In this document: positions 1 to 5,215 of the stretch, one piece after another | How positions within the stretch are numbered: the first letter of the stretch is position 1 | Layout: each line of letters opens with the position of its first letter | Assembly: GCA_003564055.1 (NCBI GenBank) | Contig: PWSG01000337.1 | Location: forward strand, 1-5,215 | Reading direction: 5' to 3' | DNA: 5,215 nucleotides | DNA from: Syntrophomonadaceae bacterium | Lineage (GTDB): Bacteria; Bacillota; Dethiobacteria; DTU022 | The notes under the pieces: model-generated | Told to the model about the DNA's origin: nothing | Database searches by the model: none | Seen by the model: the letters and a program-made list of their open reading frames with translations, nothing else | Position numbers and translations under genes: made by a program

Positions 1-1728
1 ACCCATATATTTTTGCAGGTTCTGACCTGTAAGTCTGACCCGTTTCTTGCTGTCTTTAACGACTTCCCTGGCTACTTTACGACAGATCGCAGAAATACTT
101 CGCTCCAGGTTACGCACACCGGCTTCCCTCGTATACTCTCGAATAATTCTGCGCAAGGAACCTTCTGATATTACAAGGTTTTTGTCACTTAAACCGTTTT
201 CTCTAAGCTGCTTCGGAATTAAATACTGGCGGGCAATTTCAACCTTGTCTTCTTCAGTGTAACCGGGAATATGGATTAATTCCATCCTGTCCATCAGCGC
301 CTGGGGAATATTGTATGATGTGTTTCCCGTGGTAATAAACATTACCTGGGAAAGGTCAAAAGGCACTTCTATATAGTGATCACTGAAGGTGTTATTTTGT
401 TCGGGATCCAGAACTTCGAGCAGGGCGGCTGAAGGGTCGCCCCTGAAATCTGTGGACATTTTATCAATTTCATCCATCAGAAAAACAGGGTTTTTCGACC
501 TGGCCTCGCGCATACCCTGGATAATCCGACCCGGCAGGGCCCCGATATAGGTTCGCCTGTGACCTCTTATTTCAGCTTCATCGCGAACACCGCCCAGGGA
601 AATGCGCACAAAGTTGCGTTCCAGAGCCCTTGCTACAGATTTTGCCAGCGAAGTTTTGCCAACACCGGGAGGTCCTACCAGACAAAGAATAGGACCTTTT
701 AATTTATCTGCCAGCTGGCGCACAGCGAGATATTCGATAATCCTCTCCTTTACTTTATCAAGACCGTAGTGGTCTTCATCTAAAATTTCCTCCGCCCTTT
801 CGAGATCAAGGCGATCTTCGGTTTCCAGCGCCCAGGGCAGCTCAAGCAGCCAATCGAGGTAAGTCCTGATTACAGTTCCTTCTGCTGCAGCTGGAGGCAT
901 TTTTTCAAGGCGATCTACTTCCTTCAACGCTTTTTCTTCAACTTCTTCAGGCAGATTTGTTTCTGCAATTTTTTCACGGTACTCTTCAGCTTCAGCCATT
1001 CGTTCGTCTTTTTCACCCAGTTCCTGTTGAATAGCTTTCATCTGTTCGCGTAAATAGTACTCTTTTTGAGTTTTCTCCATCTGTTTGCGAACGCGAAGGT
1101 TAATTTTGCGTTCTATTTCCAATATCTCCATTTCCCTGCTTATCATTTCATTTAGTTTCTCAATCCGTTCCCCGGGATCAGTCGCTTCCAGGATTTCTTG
1201 TTTTTGTTGAATCTTCATGCTCAGGTGAGACGCAATAACATCAGCAAAACGTCCCGGTTCTTCGATCTCCATAACAGTAGTCAGGGTTTCTGGAGGCACT
1301 TTGCGGCTGTTTTTAATATACTGCTCAAACTGGGAAAGCAAACTGCGCATCTTCGCTTCTATTTCCGGTGTTTTTTTGCTTTTATCTTCTATTTTCTCCA
1401 GTTCGGCCTGTAGAAAAGAATCTTCGGTAAATAATTCTAAGACTCTGCCCCTGGTAAGACCTTCGACTAAAACACGGATTGTTCCACCGGGAAGCTTAAT
1501 CATCTGCTTAACTTCAGCAACTGTTCCTACTTCATAAAGATCGCTTTTTTCAGGATCATCTATCTTGGCATTTTTTTGGGCCACAAGCAATATGCGGTTA
1601 TCTTCCATCATTGCTCGTTCAATGGCAGCGATAGAACGCTCTCTACCAACGTCAAGATGAAGAACCATATTGGGAAATACCAGCACTCCTCTTAAAGGAA
1701 GCACGGGCAATTTTTCTTTTTTAGCCAT
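1..1728 (-). CDS. lon: ATP-dependent protease Lon (LonA type), 3' end outside window
   Basis: Cytosolic AAA+ serine protease that unfolds and degrades misfolded and some regulatory proteins. The frame is open from ATG at 1728 to base 1, giving 576 residues with no frameshift. The start is supported by AAGGTGGT nine to ten bases upstream and by the N-terminal PVLPLRGVLVFPNMV motif typical of the Lon substrate-binding domain. Residues about 1-200 form that domain. A helical linker follows, with EKTQKEYYLREQMKAIQQELG at about 218-238. The ATPase has Walker A GPPGVGKT (352-359), Walker B VFLMDEID (415-422), sensor 1 Asn469, an arginine finger in DRME (Arg481) and sensor 2 in GVRNLER (Arg539). Family members are about 780-810 residues, so roughly 200-230 C-terminal residues, including the catalytic Ser-Lys dyad, lie beyond the left edge. 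Activity therefore cannot be confirmed here. It follows clpX by 121 bases. Assignment as LonA rather than LonB is secure because the full N domain is present. Confidence 0.97.
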   Translation of the reverse strand, partial: MAKKEKLPVLPLRGVLVFPNMVLHLDVGRERSIAAIERAMMEDNRILLVAQKNAKIDDPEKSDLYEVGTVAEVKQMIKLPGGTIRVLVEGLTRGRVLELFTEDSFLQAELEKIEDKSKKTPEIEAKMRSLLSQFEQYIKNSRKVPPETLTTVMEIEEPGRFADVIASHLSMKIQQKQEILEATDPGERIEKLNEMISREMEILEIERKINLRVRKQMEKTQKEYYLREQMKAIQQELGEKDERMAEAEEYREKIAETNLPEEVEEKALKEVDRLEKMPPAAAEGTVIRTYLDWLLELPWALETEDRLDLERAEEILDEDHYGLDKVKERIIEYLAVRQLADKLKGPILCLVGPPGVGKTSLAKSVARALERNFVRISLGGVRDEAEIRGHRRTYIGALPGRIIQGMREARSKNPVFLMDEIDKMSTDFRGDPSAALLEVLDPEQNNTFSDHYIEVPFDLSQVMFITTGNTSYNIPQALMDRMELIHIPGYTEEDKVEIARQYLIPKQLRENGLSDKNLVISEGSLRRIIREYTREAGVRNLERSISAICRKVAREVVKDSKKRVRLTGQNLQKYMG

Positions 1729-1762
1729 TTTCTAAAACCACCTTTCATATTGAAAAGTTAAA

Positions 1763-1799
1763 GCGAGAAGCACTGTTAGTAAACTTATTCGCTTCCCGC
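1763..1799 (-). terminator. Stem-loop between clpX and lon, possible weak terminator or attenuator
   Basis: Read on the minus strand, GCGGGAAGC (1799-1791) pairs with GCTTCTCGC (1771-1763) over nine positions, one of them G-U, around a 19-base loop. A further G-U pair at 1800/1762 is possible. It is followed by TTTAACTTTT (1762-1753), an interrupted U tract. The large loop and broken U run make it a poor intrinsic terminator. It may reduce read-through from clpX into lon, stabilise the clpX 3' end, or mean nothing. No CIRCE element or CtsR-type box, and no convincing -35/-10 pair for lon, is visible in this 121-base gap. Confidence 0.4.
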
Positions 1800-1849
1800 C
1801 AACTTCTGCCTTTTTAATCTGTTTAGACTTGCAATATCTTTTTTCTAAT

Positions 1850-3109
1850 TTATGCACTTTCCTCTTTTTTCTTGCGCTTTTCCTTGGTAGCCAGGATCGG
1901 GCTTTCTCCACTTGTAACAACTTCTCTTGTCATTACGCAGCGCTCAATATCGTCCCGGGAAGGCAAATCAAACATCACATCAAGCAAAATCTCTTCCAGG
2001 ATGGCCCGCAGGCCCCTGGCCCCTGTATTTCGTTTCATCGCTTCTTCGGCAATCGCCAGCAGGCAGTTCTCCTTAAACTCCAGCGCAACATTATCCATTT
2101 CGAATATTTTCTGGTATTGTTTTATTAGGGCATTGCGCGGCTCAGTAAGAATCCGCACAAAAGCCTCGCTGTCGAGAGGATCGAGCGTAGCAATAACCGG
2201 AATTCTGCCCACAAACTCGGGAATTAAGCCATATTTAAGTAAATCCTGGGGTAAAATTTGCTTCAAAATCTCCCCGAGATTACCGTCATCACGAGTTAAG
2301 ACTTCCGCTCCGAAACCAATCCCTTTACTGCCAACGCGGTTTTGAATAATTTTTTCCAGGCCGTCAAAAGCTCCCCCGCAAATGAAAAGGATATCAGTCG
2401 TATCGATCTGCATAAACTCCTGGTGAGGGTGCTTGCGCCCGCCCTGGGGCGGCACGCTTGCTACAGTTCCCTCAAGAATCTTCAGCAGGGCCTGCTGAAC
2501 ACCTTCTCCGGAAACATCACGGGTAATTGATGGGTTATCAGTCTTGCGGGCAATCTTATCGATCTCATCAATATATATAATCCCTTTTTCTGCTTTTTCC
2601 AGGTCATAGTCAGCGGCCTGGATCAACTTTAAAAGGATATTTTCAACATCTTCGCCAACATAGCCGGCCTCGGTAAGCGAGGTGGCATCAGCAATGGCAA
2701 AAGGAACATTTAAGATACGGGCCAGGGTCTGGGCTAAAAGTGTCTTTCCTACACCTGTTGGCCCGATCAGGGCAATGTTACTTTTCTGCAGTTCGACATC
2801 TTCTACCTTTAAGCCTGCGTTAACCCTTTTGTAGTGATTATAAACTGCAACAGAAAGGCTTCTCTTGGCAAGTTCCTGGCCAATTACATATTGGTCAAGC
2901 ACATCCTTAATATCCTGCGGATTAGGCAGCTCAACAAAACCCAGCTCAGCATCTTCACCAATTTCCTCTTCAATAATCTCGTTGCATAGTTCAATGCACT
3001 CATCGCAAATATAAACACCCGGTCCCGCGACAAGCTTTCGGACCTGTTCCTGGGTCTTTCCGCAAAATGAGCATTTCAGGTTCCCTTTTTCTTCGTTAAA
3101 TTTAAACAT
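1850..3109 (-). CDS. clpX: ATP-dependent Clp protease ATP-binding subunit ClpX
   Basis: Hexameric AAA+ unfoldase that recognises tagged substrates, unfolds them and threads them into ClpP in the cytosol. The product is 419 residues, the usual family length. The N-terminal zinc-binding domain has the four cysteines C13, C16, C35 and C38 (CSFC...CDEC). The AAA+ core has Walker A GPTGVGKT (116-123), the GYVG pore-1 loop (149-152), Walker B IIYIDEID (177-184), the RDVSGEGVQ segment (197-205), RKH (225-227), arginine finger R302 in PEFVGRIPV and sensor 2 GARGLR (363-368). GIGFG at 263-267 contains the IGF tripeptide that docks on ClpP, which fits the adjacent clpP gene. The start ATG has GAGGTGA nine bases upstream, and the zinc domain begins at once after it. 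The C-terminus is a short Lys/Glu-rich tail. It lies 31 bases after clpP, so the two are probably co-transcribed. All key residues are intact. Confidence 0.98.
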   Translation of the reverse strand: MFKFNEEKGNLKCSFCGKTQEQVRKLVAGPGVYICDECIELCNEIIEEEIGEDAELGFVELPNPQDIKDVLDQYVIGQELAKRSLSVAVYNHYKRVNAGLKVEDVELQKSNIALIGPTGVGKTLLAQTLARILNVPFAIADATSLTEAGYVGEDVENILLKLIQAADYDLEKAEKGIIYIDEIDKIARKTDNPSITRDVSGEGVQQALLKILEGTVASVPPQGGRKHPHQEFMQIDTTDILFICGGAFDGLEKIIQNRVGSKGIGFGAEVLTRDDGNLGEILKQILPQDLLKYGLIPEFVGRIPVIATLDPLDSEAFVRILTEPRNALIKQYQKIFEMDNVALEFKENCLLAIAEEAMKRNTGARGLRAILEEILLDVMFDLPSRDDIERCVMTREVVTSGESPILATKEKRKKKEESA

Positions 3110-3110
3110 G

Positions 3111-3132
3111 TGGAGAATTCACCTCATCTCCA
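3111..3132 (-). promoter_or_regulatory. clpX ribosome binding site inside a small hairpin
   Basis: On the minus strand, TGGAGA (3132-3127) and TCTCCA (3116-3111) form a perfect six-pair stem around a ten-base loop. The loop contains the whole Shine-Dalgarno GAGGTGA (3125-3119). The ATG of clpX begins two bases after the stem. The inverted repeat is seen directly. Any effect on translation is inference, and a stem this short could arise by chance. Confidence 0.45.
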
Positions 3133-3140
3133 TTATAGGA

Positions 3141-3728
3141 TTAGCTTCTATTTACCAGGATTTCATCAACCAGACCGTAATTTACGGCATCTTTAGCAGA
3201 CATGAAGAAGTCACGATCTGTATCCCTGGCAATTGTCTCAACCGGCTGACCGGTATGGTCAGACAAAATTTCATTTAAGGTTTCCCTTATTTTCAATATC
3301 TCGCGGGCATGGATATCAATATCAACAGCCTGCCCCTGGGCACCTCCTGCAGGTTGATGCAGCATGACCCTTGAATTCGGCAGCACAAAACGCTTGCCTT
3401 TATCTCCCGCAGCCAGCAGGACTGCTCCAAAGCTGGCGGCAAGTCCAACACAAATTGTCGAAATGGCAGGCTTTACATAGCGCATTGTATCATATATTGC
3501 CATCCCGGCATATACCGACCCACCGGGAGAATTAATATACAGGTTAATATCTTTTTTCGGATCTTCCGACTCCAGGAAAAGCATCTGGGCTACAACCAGG
3601 TTAGCGACATTATCATCGATCGGGCTGCCTAAAAAAACTATGCGATCTTTTAGCAGGCGCGAATATATATCGTAAGCTCTTTCTCCCCGGCTGGTTTGCT
3701 CTACTACCATGGGCACTAAAACACTCAC
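3141..3728 (-). CDS. clpP: ATP-dependent Clp protease proteolytic subunit ClpP
   Basis: Serine peptidase that assembles as a double heptameric ring and degrades proteins unfolded by ClpX or other Clp ATPases. With the GTG start at 3728 it has 195 residues, the usual size. The catalytic triad is Ser99 (in GLAASFGA), His124 (in MLHQPAGG) and Asp173 (in RDTDRDFF). The oxyanion-region motif [10 protein letters not shown] lies at 66-75 and the N-terminal [22 protein letters not shown] is canonical. I chose GTG at 3728 because a perfect AAGGAGGT (3743-3736) sits seven bases before it and the product then starts [13 protein letters not shown]. The alternative ATG at 3746 would add six residues, but its codons overlap the Shine-Dalgarno itself and it has no purine-rich site upstream. 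The residue after the catalytic serine is Phe, where E. coli and B. subtilis ClpP have Met. The gene lies between tig and clpX, 31 bases before clpX. Confidence 0.97.
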   Translation of the reverse strand: MSVLVPMVVEQTSRGERAYDIYSRLLKDRIVFLGSPIDDNVANLVVAQMLFLESEDPKKDINLYINSPGGSVYAGMAIYDTMRYVKPAISTICVGLAASFGAVLLAAGDKGKRFVLPNSRVMLHQPAGGAQGQAVDIDIHAREILKIRETLNEILSDHTGQPVETIARDTDRDFFMSAKDAVNYGLVDEILVNRS

Positions 3729-3735
3729 TAACCTT

Positions 3736-3743
3736 ACCTCCTT
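3736..3743 (-). promoter_or_regulatory. clpP Shine-Dalgarno AAGGAGGT
   Basis: Perfect AAGGAGGT on the minus strand, followed by a seven-base spacer and GTG at 3728-3726. It decides the clpP start: the upstream in-frame ATG (3746-3744) directly abuts this site and so cannot use it. Confidence 0.85.
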
Positions 3744-3843
3744 CATTTATCATTTTAAATTTTTATACAAACAATCTATATTATACTTCCTTCTGTATCT
3801 CTATCCTTTTGTTCGTAAATTATTATTCTAAATCCTTTACCCT

Positions 3844-3862
3844 GAATTCTGGATTCTGAATC
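3844..3862. repeat. Short imperfect heptamer repeat (ATTCTGG/ATTCTGA)
   Basis: Plus-strand GAATTCTGGATTCTGAATC contains ATTCTG twice at a period of seven bases (3846 and 3853), and the next unit, ATCATAA, is degenerate. It lies in the tig-clpP spacer. Only about two clear copies are present, so it may be a remnant or chance. Short period-seven tracts of this kind can be dispersed intergenic repeats, which cannot be tested from one copy. Confidence 0.4.
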
Positions 3863-3892
3863 ATAAATTTTGAACCCCTTACTTCCATTATA

Positions 3893-5215
3893 CTATTCTT
3901 TGTCATCTTCCTGCACTGCATTATCATTCTTTTTTTCTTTTTCTTTGCCGGGAGTTTTATCTTCTTTTTTTACCATTTTAACTTTTGCTTCTTCTACCAT
4001 TATATCAATTGCTTTTCGAATACGCATTTCTTCCTTTATGACCGGAAGGCGTCCCTGCTTTTCAATAATCTCTTTAATCCTCACCGGATCATCATTATAA
4101 CTGGCGGCAATCTCTTCGAACTTTGCTTCTACTTCGCCATCTTCTACATTAATCCCTTCTTTTTTGGCAATCGCATCAAGGACCAGGTTTGCCTTGGTCC
4201 TTTGCTCCGCTTCTTCGCGTCTTTCTTCACGCATTTCTTCCCTTGTTTTTCCCGCCATCTGGAGAAACTGATCAAGTTCCATACCCTGAGAGCGCAGGTA
4301 GTTTTCCATATCGCCGATCATCCTGTCAATCTGCCGTTCTACAAGCGTTTGCGGCAGTTCGACCTTTGAAGCGGTGGCGGCCTGTTCGATCAAAGATTCT
4401 TCAAACCTTGTTTTGGACTGTTCTTCAGCATTTTTTAAAAGTTTTTCTTTTAAGTCAGCTTTCATATCTTCAAGTGTATCGAATTCGCTGATTTCCTGGA
4501 CAAATTCTTCGTCCAGTTCAGGAAGCTGTTTTTCCTTGATCTGCTTTATATTTACCTTAAATAAAGCCTCTTTTCCGGCAATATCATCTTTGCGATAATT
4601 ATCGGGAAACTTGACCTTCACTTCTTTATCTTCACCTGCATTAGCGCCAATAAGCTGTTCTTCAAAACCGGGAATAAAAGATTTTGAACCGATTTCCAGC
4701 GAATAATTTTCAGCTTCTCCGCCTTCAAAAGGTTCTCCGTCAATAAAACCCTTAAAGTCAATGGTAACCATGTCGCCATCTTTAACCGCACCTTCTTCTT
4801 TTGGAACCAGCCTGGCATTCTGTTCCCTGAGCATATAGATATGGTGATCAAGCTGCAGATCATCAATTTCAACTTCTTCCTTTTCCGCTTCGAGCCCCCT
4901 GTACTCACCCAGTTCAACATCCGGTATTACCTCAACTACAGCACTGAAGAGCAGCGGTTTGCCCTCTGCAATCTGGACCAGGTCAAATTTAGGCTGTCCG
5001 ACAGGGTCAAGGTCTGCTTCTTCTACAGCTTTCTCATAAGCAGGCGGCACCAGCAGTTCGAGGGCTTCTTCATGTAAAACTTCAGGGCCGTAGCGCGATT
5101 CTAAAATACGGCGCGGCACCTTACCCTTGCGAAAACCGGGTAGATTTACATCTTTGACCACCTTGCGATAAGCTTTTTCAAGGGCTGTATCAACTTCAGG
5201 AGCAGCCACCTCTAT
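3893..5215 (-). CDS. tig: Trigger factor (ribosome-associated chaperone, PPIase), 5' end outside window
   Basis: Chaperone that binds the ribosome near the exit tunnel and shields nascent chains; its FKBP-type domain catalyses prolyl cis-trans isomerisation. The frame is open from the right edge to TAG at 3895-3893, giving 440 visible residues. The ribosome-binding signature GFRKGKVPR is at visible residues 27-35. The FKBP domain spans about 142-227, with DGDMVTIDFKGFIDG and FIPGFEEQLIGA. A helical, charged C-terminal chaperone domain follows. By comparison with E. coli trigger factor, where GFRKGKVP begins at about residue 43, some 16 N-terminal residues are missing, so the true start lies beyond base 5215. 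The GTG at 5209 is an internal valine in a conserved strand, not a start. The last 25 residues are a Lys/Glu/Asp-rich, probably disordered tail that makes the protein longer (about 455) than the E. coli one (432). It is the first gene of the cluster and lies 164 bases before clpP. Confidence 0.97.
   Translation of the reverse strand: MEVAAPEVDTALEKAYRKVVKDVNLPGFRKGKVPRRILESRYGPEVLHEEALELLVPPAYEKAVEEADLDPVGQPKFDLVQIAEGKPLLFSAVVEVIPDVELGEYRGLEAEKEEVEIDDLQLDHHIYMLREQNARLVPKEEGAVKDGDMVTIDFKGFIDGEPFEGGEAENYSLEIGSKSFIPGFEEQLIGANAGEDKEVKVKFPDNYRKDDIAGKEALFKVNIKQIKEKQLPELDEEFVQEISEFDTLEDMKADLKEKLLKNAEEQSKTRFEESLIEQAATASKVELPQTLVERQIDRMIGDMENYLRSQGMELDQFLQMAGKTREEMREERREEAEQRTKANLVLDAIAKKEGINVEDGEVEAKFEEIAASYNDDPVRIKEIIEKQGRLPVIKEEMRIRKAIDIMVEEAKVKMVKKEDKTPGKEKEKKNDNAVQEDDKE

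Larger units (their letters stand above)
3729..3892 (-). other. tig-clpP intergenic region, possible weak internal promoter
   Basis: This 164-base gap is AT-rich. On the minus strand it holds a TATAAT at 3785-3780, which could be a -10 element for clpP, but the position 17 bases upstream reads AAGGAT and is not a -35 match. A second TATAAT at 3892-3887 overlaps the end of tig and also lacks a good -35. I see no GC-rich hairpin with a U tract, so no terminator for tig, and no CtsR or CIRCE operator. Read-through from tig with an optional weak internal promoter is the simplest reading. Confidence 0.3.

Noticed and set aside
351..360. AAAGGTCAAA resembling half of a CtsR heptad box
   Set aside because: It is a single half-site inside the lon coding region, encoding conserved residues, with no second direct repeat.
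1744..1772. TGCTTC / TATGAA as a lon promoter
   Set aside because: The -35 match is poor, it overlaps the stem-loop, and the -10 runs into the lon ribosome binding site.
1829..2345. Plus-strand open frames of 99 and 157 codons opposite clpX
   Set aside because: They lie wholly or almost wholly antisense to a perfectly conserved clpX, have no recognisable domain, and are explained by the codon bias of the real gene.
3823..3888. 21-codon frame between tig and clpP as a small gene
   Set aside because: No Shine-Dalgarno precedes it, and much of it is the heptamer repeat.
4189..4598. Plus-strand open frames of 74-100 codons opposite tig
   Set aside because: Low-complexity Ser/Phe/Leu-rich shadows of a Lys/Glu-rich gene; no family resemblance.
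4618..4920. Minus-strand 100-codon frame within tig
   Set aside because: It lies in another frame of the intact trigger factor FKBP region and encodes nothing recognisable; tig is open throughout, so it is not a frameshift remnant.
5207..5209. GTG as the start of tig
   Set aside because: The frame continues upstream to the window edge (Ile-Glu before it), and alignment with trigger factors puts this codon about 18 residues inside the protein.
1..5215. A novel defence or mobile system in the window
   Set aside because: All substantial sequence is accounted for by four conserved housekeeping genes with short spacers; no extra gene, repeat array or insertion boundary is visible.

Overview
The window is an ordinary bacterial protein-quality-control cluster read entirely on the minus strand. 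In transcription order it holds tig (trigger factor, 5' end cut by the right edge), clpP (ClpP peptidase), clpX (AAA+ unfoldase) and lon (ATP-dependent protease La, 3' end cut by the left edge). All four frames are open, and every motif expected within the visible part is present. I see no RNA gene, mobile element, CRISPR array or foreign-looking insert.

The organism is probably a Gram-positive Clostridia-type Firmicute. The evidence is strong AGGAGG-type ribosome binding sites, a mid-range base composition, a GTG start, a lysine/glutamate-rich trigger factor tail, and LonA- and ClpX-type sequences that read as Firmicute. The genus cannot be named from this sequence. The order tig-clpP-clpX-lon is the widespread bacterial order also seen in E. 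coli; no lonB lies between clpX and lon.

Layout by region: 1-1728 lon (576 codons visible, ending in the AAA+ small subdomain, so the Ser/Lys protease domain is outside the window); 1729-1849 clpX-lon spacer with a 9-10 bp stem-loop; 1850-3109 clpX; 3110-3140 short clpP-clpX spacer with the clpX Shine-Dalgarno in the loop of a small hairpin; 3141-3728 clpP; 3729-3892 AT-rich tig-clpP spacer with short heptamer repeats and a lone TATAAT; 3893-5215 tig.

The genes work together. Trigger factor meets nascent chains at the ribosome exit. ClpX unfolds substrates and feeds them to the ClpP chamber, which it docks through its IGF loop. Lon degrades misfolded proteins on its own. The 31-base spacing of clpP and clpX and the lack of a convincing terminator between tig and clpP fit co-transcription. 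The secondary signals worth checking are the clpP start codon, the clpX ribosome-site hairpin, the clpX-lon stem-loop, the heptamer repeat and a few residue variants. None amounts to a new system.
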